A DNA stretch of 64,000 nt, taken from contig CM060881.1 of the NCBI GenBank assembly GCA_030762935.1, forward strand, positions 101,292,001 to 101,356,000, in the 5' to 3' direction. This stretch comes from Hymenopus coronatus (lineage: Eukaryota > Arthropoda > Insecta > Mantodea > Hymenopodidae). The translations under genes were made by a program, and so were the position numbers. Under the pieces are notes generated by a model. That model ran no database searches, had not been told where the DNA came from, and saw only the letters and a program-made list of their open reading frames with translations. Positions 22,982 to 36,299 of the stretch are shown here, piece by piece. Position 1 is the stretch's first letter. Every line of letters begins with the position of its first letter.

Positions 22982-23640
22982 ATGATGTATTCCATTCACA
23001 TGACTTTCTCTACATCTCTGTAACAAATTATTGTTAGCTTATTCTTCTATTCACTTCATGCTAATCGAGATAAACAGCGGCAGAAATGGTCTTATTACTT
23101 AGTTCCATATAAATAGAAGGGAAATAAGGGAATAGACTACGCTAAACCGACAGTAACATGTTTTAAAATGTGGTTGCTTTGAGATTTATATCAGTTTCTT
23201 TGCGTGGCCAGGAGTTGACAAATTCCTGTATGAGAAAAGTTTAATATCTTGAAAACGGTCAACTTCAGGAAAAAAATGTATAGGACATAAATTGTGTGCT
23301 TTAAGGAGCTCTACACATTTTGTGCAGTAAGTTTTTGTCTATCTCTTACGGTGAACTAGTTTTGCAAAATTCAAACAAAAATCATTCAGAATAAAGAGGT
23401 CTTTAGAAGACATTATCAGAAAATTCAAGTTATATATTTTGTTTATCAAATATAAGAGATGTTAATCAAAACATTTTAGGCATTTTTTGACAGTTAAAAT
23501 TTTCAAATAATTTTCCATGTAAAGTGTAGTTGGGGTTGAAAATCTTCGTGTCGCATCCTTGGGAGATACCGAAGTTATATATCAAGTTGGGTATTTAACG
23601 GTCTTCTCGTTTTTGAGCTATGCTGCCCAGAGAATATTGT
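22982..23640 (+). repeat. Family A repeat, 5' three-quarters
   Basis: Begins TGATGTATTCCATTCACATG and ACTTTCTCTACATC, then AAATAAGGGAATAGACTACG, GCGTGGCCAGGAGTT and CTTCGTGTCGCATCCTTGGG. It ends at GAGCTATGCTGCCCAGAG, just where the (AC)n tract would start. Confidence 0.85.
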
Positions 23641-25484
23641 CGTTTACATTTGTTTTTACAGATTTCTACCAAGATCCGTAGACGTGCTTAATAATACATA
23701 CAGCTAAAAGGAGCAAAATAATCAATACCTTATACCTATGCTTACTGTCCTATTCATTATTACACCGCTAATCTATAAGGCTCACCAACATGTATTACCG
23801 CTATGGGCAGCTAAAATTGGTGCAATAATTAATGATTACACCTGACGTTTCCATCGTAATTCAATTTTAAATATCGGTGAGTCACTTCGCGAATGTGGCT
23901 TCTTAGGTGAACCAAACTTGGATCAGTATTATATCAGTTTTAATACATAACAAACCGAATTTCATCTTTTCGAATGAGTAGTTTATGCATGTTTTAATTC
24001 TGATCCTTCCCTTTTATATAAAGCGTTTTTTGAGACACAATATTTATTATTTTTAATTCTTATTCAAGAATTTGATCTCTATTAAGTATTGAAGTAATTT
24101 TGTTTTTAAGTGAATAGTAATAAAGCTAAAGATTTACGAATGCATATATTTTATCTTTTGATATAAAATTAATATTGTTATAATTCAAGTCAGAAATGAA
24201 TAAAAACCGAGCGGAGAAGTTTTATTTATAGATCATTGAGGAGGTTATATAAAACATTTGATAAAGCTATGACATCTGGGATATTTTAAATACAAAAATG
24301 TATCTTGTTATAATACTCTAGATATATTTATGTCCTGGAAGCAGTTGCAATTATAACTCAACTATTTTTACAAATAGAGTAACATATATTTTTACTGAGG
24401 GGTGTACATTAAATACATACCACTATACTGGCATTATTCATCTCTCCCTTTCAAAAGCATACATTTAAATAATGAAAATGGTTACAAAAGCATATAACCG
24501 TATAAAGCTTTAAATACTTCTACATTAAATATATGTTTTTAAAAGCTTAAGGTTTTATAATCTTTCATACGCGATATACAGAGGTTTTTAGGTTTTTCTT
24601 GAGTTGATCACTATAGTTTTATATTTCGTGTATGCTTAGAGAATCTTCTCTGACCAGTAGATTGCACGGTTTTACTCTTCTGCTTCAAATGTTTGTTTTT
24701 ATTAGGAGTTTTTTCCGATTTGGATGACACTTAGACTTGCATGACAGTATGAAACTTATACTTGTGGGAAATCTTGTTAGAATTGGAGAGCTCGAATCGT
24801 GATTGTTTAAAACTGCCATTTGTCGGCATAACAGTGGTAAATACATGTTTTATATTCTAGACTCATGGTTGGCTGGAGGTCATATTGATTTATTGCAGGG
24901 AATGGGAAAAACGTTTGTGTGTTGATCCAGGGTTATTTATTTTAGTACAGAAACGTGCGGTGGTCGCTAAGCATTTTGGGCTACCTGAAGAACACCACAC
25001 GTCCAAATATTCATTCGTCTGTAAATGTTTTCTCAGTGAAACACATTTTAGACGGTACTGGGGTGTTAACAGAAACCTATCAAATTTATCACGAACAGAA
25101 GTTTGGTTAAGTCCACCAATATCCCCAATAAATGCAGAAAAAAATTATAAATTGAATAAAATAATTGTTGTTTAACATGTAGGAAATTAATATTAACGGG
25201 CAAATTTGTTTTACTGATAAAATAATAAAACAATTTATTCATGAAATACCTTCAACCACTGAAGGTTAGCAGTTCAGTTCGTACTCAAAGGTGATGCCAA
25301 TGATGTCGAGATGTGTATTTACGATTTTTACAAATACATTATGGTGAAACACCTGCACTTTTCCTCTTCTTCTTCCTTTAAGCATTAGACAGATGTCTGT
25401 ACGATCTACATGTCTTGTTGATGTCAGTTGTTTACTTTTTCTAGCACGTTGTACATTGTAGGCAGTACAATTTTATATTGAGAT
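23641..25484. other. No gene recognised
   Basis: AT-rich. The only notable frame, 96 codons at 24885-25175, contains no known domain. Confidence 0.45.
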
Positions 25485-26250
25485 TTCACCGGAAATGCAT
25501 GTTCAGAGACCCCTGAATACAATAGGAAAGATACCAGTGAGCATGTGTGTTTGGGCAGCATAGCTCAAAAACGAAAAGTTTATTTAATACCAATTTTGGT
25601 ATTTAAGCTCAGTATCTTGCAATGATGCTATACCAAGATTTCCAAGAAAATCCCCCAAATCAACTACTCTTTATATGAACAATTTTTGAAAACTTTTATT
25701 TTCTCAAAAATAGCACTAATGATTTTGATTAAAATACTGTTTTAATGTATTTTCATGGCATACAAAATGTATAGCTTGACTTTTATGGGAATAACCTCTT
25801 AATTCTGGATGACGTTTGTTTAAACGGTAAATTGTAAGAGATATTCTAAAAACATATTACACAAAAAACTTATGCCACATTCATTTTTTGCAGAGTTAAC
25901 CGTTTCCAAATATTCTTTGTTGTTCGTTTTAATTTTAAACTACTTATTCTTTTCCCAAACGGGAAGTCATCTTTCGTTTCATACCTCTCTTATTTTAGTC
26001 ATAGCCACGCAAAGATAAGCGAATTTTAATTGTTTCATATAGCGATACGTTTTAAATGGTTTGGCTATGCGTTAGCCAGGTGTATTCGATTATTGCACTT
26101 CTACTTTCAAGGAAACAAGTAATACAACAATTTGTGCTAATGTTCATCTCAACTGGCAAGATGTAGATAAATTAATACTCTATCTGTAAGAAAATCTTGT
26201 TTGTCGAGCGCTAGAGAAAGTTATGTGAATGATACACATCAGACTTTTAG
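25485..26250 (-). repeat. Family A repeat, near full length
   Basis: The full series of family blocks in reverse, from TCACCGGAAATGCATG to CTAGAGAAAGTTATGTGAAT and ATACACATCAGA. The (AC)n position holds GTGTGTTTGGG. Confidence 0.85.
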
Positions 26251-26389
26251 TTCTTCCAATATATTCCCCCGATATTGTAGTTCTTAATATGACACGGTAG
26301 TCTCTCTATATACATTATTTGTATAAGGTTTATTTACTTGATTTTATATTATTTTGTTTTATTATTCGAATTATAAATGTATATATACA

Positions 26390-26398
26390 CATGTATAT

Positions 26399-26436
<38 letters not shown>
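26390..26436. repeat. (TA)n microsatellite
   Basis: About 17 TA units preceded by imperfect ATGTATATACAC units. It lies between two minus-strand family A copies. Confidence 0.95.
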
Positions 26437-26438
<2 letters not shown>

Positions 26439-26684
26439 CCGTTCTTATATCTTCATTTATTTGGTGGTCTATGTTCCTATAACCAGCAATTGCTCTTAAA
26501 AATCTTATTTCATTTACTTCAAGTTAATTTTTTTCTGTTATGATTCAAGTTTCTCTTCCATACAGTCACCGACATTATTTTATAGAAGCTTAATATTGCA
26601 TCGTTTCTTGCTTTATTTTTCAAACATATTTTTGTAATTAAATACTTCCATTTGTACATTCTCTAGCACATTAATACAACGTAA

Positions 26685-27505
26685 ATAGTATGCAGAAAGG
26701 ATATTGTATTCTACCCAAATTTCAAAACCGAGATTTCACCGGAACTAAAAAAAATAATTTTTGGACAAAACTTCGTGTGCGTGTGTTTGTGTGTGTATCC
26801 GTGTGACTGTGAACATGATAATTCCAAAACGAAAAATCAGCAATATACCAAACTTGGTATTTAAAATTAATATCTTCCAAGGATACGACACAAAAACTTT
26901 TAGGAAAATTCCTGCATCCCAAATTAACCTTTACCTGGGAAAATTTTGAAAATTTTGATTTTTTCAAAAATGGTCCTCAGAATTTTGATTGAAATACCCT
27001 GTATTAAATATACTTAATTAGGAAATAGAAATGTATATCTTGAGCTTTCTGGGAATAGCTTATGAAGACCTCTTCATAATGGATGTATGTTGCTGAAATT
27101 TGCATAACTGGTAAACTGTAACAACAGACAAGAACTTACTACGCAAGTATATAGATCTCGTTAGAACAACAATTTATTTCGTTTAGTTGATCATTTCTGA
27201 GGCATTCCTTGTTGTTGGTTACAGTTTTAAAATATTTATATTTTTCTCATACGGGAATTTGTCAATTCCTGGCCATGAAAAGAATCAAATTTTAGTCACT
27301 TAATCATAGCTTTTAAAACATTTACATATCACTTTAGTCTATGCACCCTTATTTCACTTTTAATTCGTAATTAATACGACCATTTCTACTTTCTTCTGTT
27401 TATCTTGATTAGTACGAATTAGGGGGAAGGCACACCTTTTCTAAGAATAATCTGTTTCAGAATAGCTAGATAAAGTCATGTGAATGGAACACACCAGAAA
27501 GTTTT
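26685..27505 (-). repeat. Family A repeat, near full length, with (TG)n
   Basis: From GGATATTGTATTCTACCC through a GT-rich tract at 26777-26800 and all body blocks to AAAGTCATGTGAATGGAACA. Fairly well preserved. Confidence 0.85.
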
Positions 27506-30409
27506 AGTAGATGATATTCTCTTTGATATGATATATTCCATCCTAGGTATTTAAATTTGTAACTTGTTTCACAACTGTAATTTATATTACAAGTTTTGAT
27601 TGAATACTTTATTTTCACTTCAGTTTTATTTAAGGATATTGCCATAATTATGTCGTTTTGACATTTTATCCAATTCATATTTTTACCTCTGAATATTATA
27701 TTCTGAATTAGATATAATACTCTGATCATCTATTAACATTAAAGTTAGTGAATAATCTCTTCTTAGACCTGTGGGAATAAAATTGTGTAATGTTCATCCA
27801 CATTTTAAACCTCTTCAATGTATACATATGTTAAAAAGTAGTGGATGCATACTGCATCTTGTCCTTATGAGTTTATTTTATTTTTAAATAGAAATTAAGA
27901 AGTTTATAAATAAATGAGTAGCAGTTGATTAGATTTAACTGCTATTCGGCTATTAGATATATAACATTTAACCCACAAATGTATCACGATGCTGACATGA
28001 CGCTCACAAAGTCCCAAACAAGTGTAACATTTAAGTGGAGTGTTATGGTACTAAGAGTATTCAGTGGGATGAGCGTAGCTTAAAGGTATCTGGGATTCTT
28101 ACTTAGACTACACTTAAAGTAAAGGAAGGAAACGGAACGAGGTGTGAAAGGTAAACCCAACTTGAAATAATATACTAAAGAGGGAGATAATCCAACCCGC
28201 ATTTATGTTTCAATGTTGAAGATGGGGACGATGAGATTTTTACGTTATGATAATTACATTAGAAGTGAATATCTTACCTTTTAGAATCGAAGAGTGTGGT
28301 CTTGGTTCCTAGGCGTCATGTGCGTAATTGAAGTCCTTAACTAATAAAACTAAATTAAGACTTTGGCGAGTGAATTGGAGTAGATCACGATAAAAGTGTT
28401 AGCCAAGAGTCTTGAGGTGCCGAAACCAGAGGTTTAAATGTATTTCGTAAGCTGATCACAGTATTGACCAGGCATTATTCTAAAAAGACTGAGAATAGGG
28501 AGGGTTAACATTGGTAGGAAGCAGGCACAGTTGCAGGAAAAGCTAAGACCAAGGAAACTTGATATCCACCTAACCAGCGACAAATGTACTAACATAGCAT
28601 CTAGTATACACCGAAAATTATCTTCCATTTCTTACTATTTTATCAAATAATATTATTCTTACGAAAACATGTGTGCCAAAATGTTACCGTCACATTAACA
28701 TTAATCGCAAAATTATAACCGAATTACCACAGTATGATAATTTTTATGATAAGAAACAATCTGGTTTGCTCTAAGCTTTTGTCCGCTTACACCTGTATTT
28801 GGTTAACACATGTGTAGATAAGTATACAATTACTTTTAATGTCGTCGTAGATTCTCGGGTTTTGGTCATGCACTGTATTCCTCAAGCTAAGAAGTTGGAC
28901 ATCCTATAAGCGAATATCCTCACAGCTGTAGTAGTATTGGAAAAGAAAGCATTTTGTTTTTATGCAGTGGAAGTTTTCATGGCACCGCACAAGTTACAGA
29001 ACCGTAGCAGCACAAATCATAATCTTTGGCAACATAGGGATGCTGTGAGATTCTGGTGCTATACAGGTTGGTTCAACCAGATCGGTTGATTTCACATCAC
29101 CAATCTATAGTAGCCAATAGTATTAGGCTTGTCGCATTTGACAATTCTGAGCAGACATGCAGTTCAAATGGTACAATAAAAGAACTGTCCAGAACGAGTG
29201 TTGTGTGAAAAAACCTGAGAACGTTGATGTTGTATTGGTTGCTGAATGCATAAAATGTGACCTACTTTTTTTCTTCCGGATGTGCTAGAGACATTAGAGT
29301 GGCTATATAGACGAATGAGATGAGACGTTTTGGCAGTAAGGGATTTCTGAGGATGTGTTCTGGGTCGTGACAGCTTAGTGTTGCATGGATCTCAAGAATG
29401 GGATACAACCCGATTTAGGTAGACTGGCCGACTTTTCGACTATGACTCTTTTCAACATTTTCACGTCCACGGTTTTCAAGTATATGTCGGGTACTGCCTT
29501 TGCCACGTGATTGCTTAATCGTTTCCCATTGGTCTTTTCATAACTTTTTTATTAAGAAAATAAACTGGTTACATAAGAAGGAGCATTGAACTTCTGTCTC
29601 TTAAAATACGTAACAGTAAATATCCCCACTTTATTCCAAGAATGTTATTGGCCTCCTTTTGGTTACCTTGTGGGCCTAGAGAAATGTAAAAACATCTAAC
29701 GGTAGCCTCCATTCGTTTCTTAAGTTTTAATTGTCTTTCGGAATAGACATACTTTCCGATTTTGCTTAACATTGTTGAGACTATTATTTTATTATTGCGC
29801 TCATTACAAAATTAATTTTTATAAAAGTGTACTGTTTCAATACACATCAAAAGGTTGATAATCTTCCGAAGAGGTTTTCTCTGGAGCTTCAAAGCTAGTA
29901 TTCGTGACAAATACATATCACAAAATTCTCTACTGTATACTTTAAATAGCTTTTAAAATGCTATTATAAACGTTTATCTTATTTCTTTCTTATTAATTCC
30001 AAGTTAATACAATTAAATACTTCCAGAATTACTTGTATTACACATTTTGTTGTAGGTAACGGGAATAACGGAAATAGCATCGATAAAACGGCACGCTATC
30101 TGCTAGTTTGAAAATCCTATACCCTTTCCACGGCATGGCGAAAGAACTGAAAAGGAAGAGAATTTTAAAATATTAAAAATATTTGTAAAATTAAAATAAA
30201 TAATAATGGATAACGTGGAAATCAATTACGCCATTTATCTATTTGAAAATCTTATCATATGAACAGTTACTCATTTCTTTGTTGTATAATTAAGTTTTAT
30301 TAGATAAACCAAATTATGCAACATTTCTTCGAATTGAAGGGGCCTTCTGGACAAATTTGGTTTCTTATATATATCATATTTGGTATTTAAGCTAAAAAAG
30401 GTTAGAATC
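27506..30409. other. Long stretch with no gene recognised
   Basis: AT-rich with a less AT-rich part at about 28000-29500. Open frames are under 90 codons and match nothing I know. This is the longest stretch in the window without a repeat I can assign. Confidence 0.5.
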
Positions 30410-30690
30410 AGTTTTGAAAAAAAATGTTGGATATGTTCATGACGCATCTTTGGATGCTCTTCAATTTAAGTTAAAATATTTTGTATTCAACCGATATTTA
30501 ATTTTTCAGTTATGGTGACCAGAGACTCATTCTAACACACACACGCGAGCGCGCGCGCTCTTTTGTGGACCTCTTAATGGAAGTTCTTTTTAATTCTATG
30601 GACTGCTAAACATGTATTTACGGTGAAATGTCAATATTAAATTTTGAGTAGACTATAATGTATTCTCTACGTATTAGATACACATGGTAG
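30410..30690 (+). repeat. Family A repeat, 3' portion with AC/GC tract
   Basis: Decayed GACGCATCTTTGGATGCTC block, then ACACACACACGCGAGCGCGC at 30534-30560, and the end ATGGTAGAGAAAGT. Confidence 0.65.
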
Positions 30691-30894
30691 AGAAAGTAGA
30701 GACTACACCAGGGATCAGCCAGAAGTGCTGAAGACAATGCATGATTTACGAAGTTCGTTCTTTGCTATTAATCCAATAAACTCAAACACAATCAAAGATT
30801 ACACATGATACCAATATTAAATCATCTAAACTTCTGTTGAAATTCTATTCATATATTTAACTAATAAAATATCTTTAAAATACACTATACGTAT

Positions 30895-31235
30895 TGTGAC
30901 AGTGCCATTTCCTGCAGTGGTTCTCACGTTTTCCTTGGTAGTTGTGATATCACAGTTGGATACCTTGGAATACTTAACAATACAGGAAGTGATGTGAGCT
31001 GGCAACCAGAAACTTCGGTACGTCAGACGTCTCCTGATTGTTCCGGAACCTTTGGTTTCTACTTCCTTCCAGAAAGTTCGATGGCGTCATTTTCTAGCTA
31101 TAAAAGGAGGAAAATTAACAACCCGATGCGTGTACTGAGCTGTGAGTGATTAGAGTGTTAGTGCGCAGTGGTGAATTTAAGACTATTTGTAACCCATTTT
31201 CAGCTAATAAATATATTTGTTATAGTATTTTGCAA
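30895..31235 (+). promoter_or_regulatory. Heat-shock-type promoter without a gene; possible solo LTR
   Basis: A perfect three-unit heat-shock element, TTCCAGAAAGTTC, lies at 31067-31079. A two-unit TTCCGGAA lies at 31041-31048. A TATA box, TATAAAAG, lies at 31099-31106. Spacing is that of insect hsp genes and would place transcription start near 31130. A polyadenylation-type AATAAA follows at about 31206, only 100 bp on, and no coding frame follows. That tight TATA-to-AATAAA order is also typical of a retrotransposon LTR. The candidate limits TGTGACAG (30897) and TTTTGCA (31235) are tentative, and no second copy was seen. Confidence 0.55.
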
Positions 31236-32129
31236 ATCTGACCTATAAATACACTTTTGATAAATTGAAAGTGGTACTAATAATTTCCTAATTGTTTATC
31301 AAAAATGATTGAAGAGCATGAACAAAAGCTCTCCAGAAGATATTGAATATAATTTAAATGTTATTTCTGTAATCTTAATACAAACAATATTCTAAAAAAA
31401 ATTGTTAAAACGCCTGACTAAAGTTTGTAGAATTGACAGATTTATAAACCCCAATTAAGTTGTGGCGCTCTCATAATGGAGCTCGTACACATTCAATCTA
31501 TTCTGGGGTTGGAAAGCAGAGATTCTAATTGCTATTAAAACTGCTACTGCCCGAGGTCAGAATGTTTGACGAACGAAAGAGCCTTTGTGCTTCGAGCGGG
31601 TTAATCATTAATACTGAACCCCCTTCTGGCGAGGGAAATACATCACTTGGGTGGAGCAAATACATTTTAAAGCCTCCACTCGACATCGTGACAAAGGAGG
31701 TCGTATTTAAAACAGTTGCCAAGGGAGAAACGCTAACAATGACTTAACTCGACGCCGCAAGAGGGCTCTAGAGGAACTTTTCAAAAACTTGCCGTTGGGG
31801 ACTGTTCAGAACTGCACATTGCACGGGATGAAGTATGCAGAGCGACAATTTTTGGTGGTAATAACATAGAATCCTTCAGAGGCAGTTTATTCTCTTGCTT
31901 CAGGGACTTTGTGAAAGGGCGGTGGTTGGTGTTTAGAAACTCGTGAAAAACACTACAAGTAAATAGGCTTGACAGTTCTTCAAATTTTAAAGTGACACAT
32001 TAGACACCCTAATTAGACACTATCTAATTTTATTACTGCATCATTCTTGGATTGCATGTGAACTGTTATAGCTGTTACTGGTATTTGAAATGGCTGTGAA
32101 GAAATGACGAAAGGATTAATTAAGCAATT
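31236..32129. other. No gene recognised
   Basis: Holds complementary 72- and 65-codon frames (31529-31747 plus, 31525-31722 minus) in a slightly GC-richer patch to about 31950. Neither matches a known family. If the upstream promoter is live, this is the sequence it would transcribe. Confidence 0.35.
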
Positions 32130-32975
32130 ACTTTGTATACACATACTATGCATATGTACTATGTTGGGAAGGTATTGTATTCCACCCTAAGCTTCAATGT
32201 CGAGATTTCTCCCGAAATGAATGTTTTGAGTACCCTGAATCCCCCCCCCCCAAAAGAAGAAAAAGTTCGTTTGTGTCTGTGAACAGATAGCTCTAAAAAG
32301 AAAATTGGGCTAGTTACCAAATTTAACATTCCAAAAATGCGAACAAGGATTTTCAAGAAAATCTGCCCACTCTAAACTACCCATTACCTGGAAAACATTT
32401 TGAACATTTTGCTGTTCTCAAAAATGGCTCTAATTGTTTTGATTAAAATGCCGAATTTTAAGATATTTACACTGCAACTAAAATTTATATTTTGAATTTT
32501 ATGGGAATAGCCTGTGAATATTTCTTTCTTCCAGATGAATTTTGCATAAGTGATGAACCATAAGAGATATACAAAAGCTTACAATGCAAACAATGTTGAT
32601 TTCAATAAAATATACATTTATGTCAAATACATTTTCTATATATAGTTATTCGTTTCCCAGATATTCCGTGTTATTCGTTAACATTTTGAAATAGTTAAAA
32701 TTTTCAACTTTCGTTTCATTTCTCCTTCGTTTTACTCCTGGCCGAGCAAAGAAAAACTCTTTCAATTCTTTCACATAGTGATCGGCTTTTTAAGAGATTG
32801 ACAATCGTATTACCTAGCATATTACCTTATTACCCTTCTACTTAGAACGAACTAAACAACTATTTCTTCTAATATTGATCTCGATTGCTATGAAATAGAT
32901 AAAGAATTACTCTTTTTTAGCATTAGTTTATAGAGAAAGTTTTGGGAATGGAACACATGGGATATTTCTCATTAT
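32130..32975 (-). repeat. Family A repeat, near full length
   Basis: From ATGTACTATGTTGGGAAGGT and GGTATTGTATTCCACCC through all blocks to TATAGAGAAAGTTTTGGGAA and GGAACACATGGGA. A run of C at about 32240-32250 sits where the family has its CCCTGAATCC block. Confidence 0.85.
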
Positions 32976-33464
32976 TTCTTTTGCTATTTTTTTCTTTATT
33001 ACTCTCTTTCTGTCTCATCCTTAGTCTTTCTCTAGCCTCACAGCCTCAGAGTTTGCACTTTCAAAGTCGAAAATACAATTGCAGTTCATAAATCTCCTTC
33101 ACACCTAATAATTTTTACAATATTATAAAGCTGTTAAAACGCATAGAATTAAGTGTAAATAACGAAAACGTCTTTAAACTGTTTTTAAAATTTCAAAATA
33201 ATTTTGTGCTCGTTAAATGTTTGTACACATTTTGAGAATCTAGGCAAGACAGCTAGCGGTTGGGAGTTGAACCCTATTTCTAAGGTTCAGTATGTAATGT
33301 TTGTAATAAAACTTCGTATGAAATTAAAAAGAACGAATGAAATTAAGAAACGCATCTTCATTTTGTATTTGATATAATTTTGTTGACAATTATGATGGCC
33401 AGAAATTAAAACAGTTGCTTTAAGGCTGTCATACTGAAGCCACAACGATCCTCACTTTGTTTTA
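32976..33464. other. No gene recognised
   Basis: AT-rich sequence with no frames or matches. Confidence 0.5.
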
Positions 33465-33771
33465 AGTGAGCCAACTGCCCCCTATTTGATGTGTGCAGAT
33501 ATATCTTCTTGCGTTGAAAGATTTGCAAAACCCTACCGGGAAGTTGATTCCGGTAAGTGAGGAACTGTTGTAAGCGACCTTCGTTTACCTCTCTTTGCTT
33601 ATTAGCAAAGAAGGTGAGTGGTCCCGCTCATTGAGAGCGGTAAAACGAAATGGCTCAGACTATTTCCTCACTGCTTGGTTTTAGCTTGATATAGCCTCGT
33701 TGAGTTCTGCAACTCTTTTAATGTACTAAAGGATACCTTTACATCAAATACGAATAATTTGGGCCACCTGG
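33465..33771. repeat. Family B palindromic repeat, copy 2
   Basis: Left arm: CCCCTATTTGATGTGTGCAG, TTGCGTTGAAAGATTTGC, GTGAGGAACTGTTGTAAGCG and CTTCGTTTACCTCTCTTTGC. The right arm is its imperfect reverse complement: GGTAAAACGAAATGGCTC, TTCCTCACTGCTTGGTTTTA, GCAACTCTTTTAATGTAC and TTGGGCCACCTGG. The spacer holds a smaller hairpin-like CCCGCTCATTGAGAGCGG. Confidence 0.8.
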
Positions 33772-34226
33772 TATTTATTAGCTGTATACAAGTTCTGTAG
33801 GTAAACTACATAGGAACTTATTCATTCATTTATCCAGCTAAACACTGTTTATGTAGTTATTCTTATTAATGAGTTAATTGTGCAGGGTGTTTATGAAGAA
33901 TATGCATCGTACTTAGAGAGGTTAGAGAAGCAAACTGATGTAAGGAAGGAGGGACAACTTTTCCCTTTATGTCATGTGAGAGTCTGAAACATTAAGTTAG
34001 ACAAACAATGTGAAAAATCTGAGTGTTGCATTCATAGGCATAAAAAGAACAGTAGAATCAAGAATAATTGGATTTTAAAATGTCAATTTCTAAGCGATAG
34101 CTTTGAAATTCATTACTCTTTCTACAATTAATGAAAAAATGTATTCCAATAACAAATAACATAAATAGCAGAATAAATTATTTGGCAGGAGTAATGTACC
34201 ATAATCTGGTCTGAAATTTTATATCG
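33772..34226. other. No gene recognised
   Basis: AT-rich; nothing identified. Confidence 0.5.
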
Positions 34227-34715
34227 TAAGAATTTTTCTAACTATACAAAACATATAAAGAATAAAGAGAAATTCAAAAGTCATTCCCAGAAATTTCAAA
34301 ACTATAAGTGCTGATATACTTTTTTCGTACAAATCTGCCCAATATATTTTCAACTAAACCATGAAAGCCAATTTTAAGAAAATAAAGAGTAACGACATTT
34401 TCATTCTGAAAGTAATCCATGAAAGCCAATTTTGAGAAAATAGAAAGTAACGACATTTTCATTCTGAAAGTAAACCATGAAAGCCAATTTTGAGAAAATA
34501 GAAAGTAACGAAATTTTCATTCTGAAAGTAGTTTCGACTAGGAGGATTTTGTTGAAAATGTTTGTTTTACATTCCTGAAAGAAACAGATAATGTTTCTAA
34601 AGCATGCTTTTCTATTCTCTGGGTGTATATTTCTGGTGAACTTTCGGTATCGAAATTTTGGATTGAATGCAGTTCTTTTACGCATTACAGATAAGCAACG
34701 AGAAAGTAAACATAG
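34227..34715 (+). repeat. Family A repeat, diverged, with internal triplication
   Basis: Carries the CATTCCCAGAAATTTCAAA block, AGGAGGATTTTGTTGAAAAT, TTTCGGTATCGAAATTTTGG and the end ACGAGAAAGT. Its middle has been amplified into three 58-bp units. Confidence 0.65.
34356..34529. repeat. 58-bp tandem repeat, three units
   Basis: Units at 34356-34413, 34414-34471 and 34472-34529 each run from AA(A/T)CCATGAAAGCC to TTCATTCTGAAAGT. Units 2 and 3 differ at about two positions; unit 1 is slightly more diverged. Each unit includes the family A TTTTGAGAAAATA block, so the tandem array arose inside that element. Confidence 0.95.
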
Positions 34716-36299
34716 TGTATGAATTTTGAATCCAGCAACTGCTTTCTTATCAGTACAGTCACATTCGATTATGGATTTAATATTTACTTCTACAATTTAT
34801 TTTAAAGCTACGTTTTAAGCGTTATTTAATGCATTACTAGATTGAGACTTAAGTTCTTGAGCAGTAAAGCAATTCGATAATTTAAATATATTTAATGTTG
34901 TATTTGATTTTAAACACCAATTTGCAATTAATTTAACTCTGGTTTGAATCTGAATCTGAAATCAACCTTTTACTTATTGCAATGTTGCTAAATATTTGTG
35001 GATTTTGGTAACTATTACATCTATCTTTATCCTGAAGAAGAAAGAATATACAAAGCAGATGATATTGTTCCGACGAAGTCATATTTCCCACCCGTCCTTC
35101 TTTGCTTCCTTATTTACACAGGAAAGGTAACGCCATTATCACCTACAGCTTGTACTGAGAGCGCCAAACAGGCCAGACAGTTTTGAAATTATGGTAAAAA
35201 GGCATACTATAAATCCTGAAGTGTTATTAATAAACTCTTTCTTATATGAATTTCTTATTCTTCAGCAAAAAGTTGTTTTATATAGGTGCCACGTATATTC
35301 AAATCTTAACACATTTTAAATATAAGATGTTCGCTAATAAATGCAATGAATTTAATAGTAAAAAATATGAGCTTTCAGAGTTTAAATCTATATTTGCTGT
35401 AGTAATAATTTATGAGATTTTATCGTTTCCACCAAAAAAGTCAATTGCTATAAATTGTGTATAATGATAAACAAAGAGAAAGAGGAAGGAAGTAACAAAT
35501 GTAAATAAAACTTTTCATAAAATGTTCATGTTTATTTTGATTTGAGACAGTAATAAAGAGAGAAAACTGAAGGTTTGTACCAAGGGTGGGTTATGATTAA
35601 TGGAATTTTGACCAAAATGGCGGACTATTATAGAGTTCTGCAGGCAGACTACTTCTATGATCTAGTTAATGCGCCGGACCGTTCGGCAACTTCTCAGGTA
35701 GGGCTATTCATCCTATTCCTACGTCTTTTACTCCTGCAAAGGGAAGTAACCTGTGAAAATTTCAAATCCACATTTCTTAAGTAATTAGGTTCATTACACG
35801 CCTCATTTATTATGAATAACTAACTCTGAAATTTTAAGACAAATGCATCAAGTAGGTTTTGAAGAAACAATAACTACTTTAAAAAAACTCCTTGAGCTTC
35901 AGTATTCAGCCAAAACTCATATTTACACGCTGGGAGTATCATCATAAAAATTATCGGATGAGTTTAAATTAATTAAATATTACTGGAGGAAAAAGTATGA
36001 CAAATTATTCGTTTATACTTGTTTCATTGTTTTTGTGGATTAATTAATTTTGTTGATACGTATATATAATTCATTTTTCTTAATTAGAAAATGTGAAACT
36101 AATTAAAATTAATTTAATTAGTAGTTACACATGTAGATTAGTATTGGAATAATCCAAGAAAAAATGTATTTTTTGTTGTGGAAGTGTAAAATGTAGTTGC
36201 TTTATTATTTAATTAAAACATTAATGCATAACACCTGAGTTACTTAGGATACTCCTTTATATTGTGAATATATATAGTACACAATGTGCAATAATGCAT
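34716..36299. other. AT-rich, no gene recognised
   Basis: Frames up to 72 codons with no known motif. Several TTAATTAA-type stretches near 35960-36130. Confidence 0.5.

Noticed and set aside
24885..25175. 96-codon plus frame
   Set aside because: It has no recognisable domain or repeat match, and its length is within chance for the window.
34356..34529. CRISPR-like direct repeats
   Set aside because: The units are contiguous 58-bp tandem copies with no spacers.
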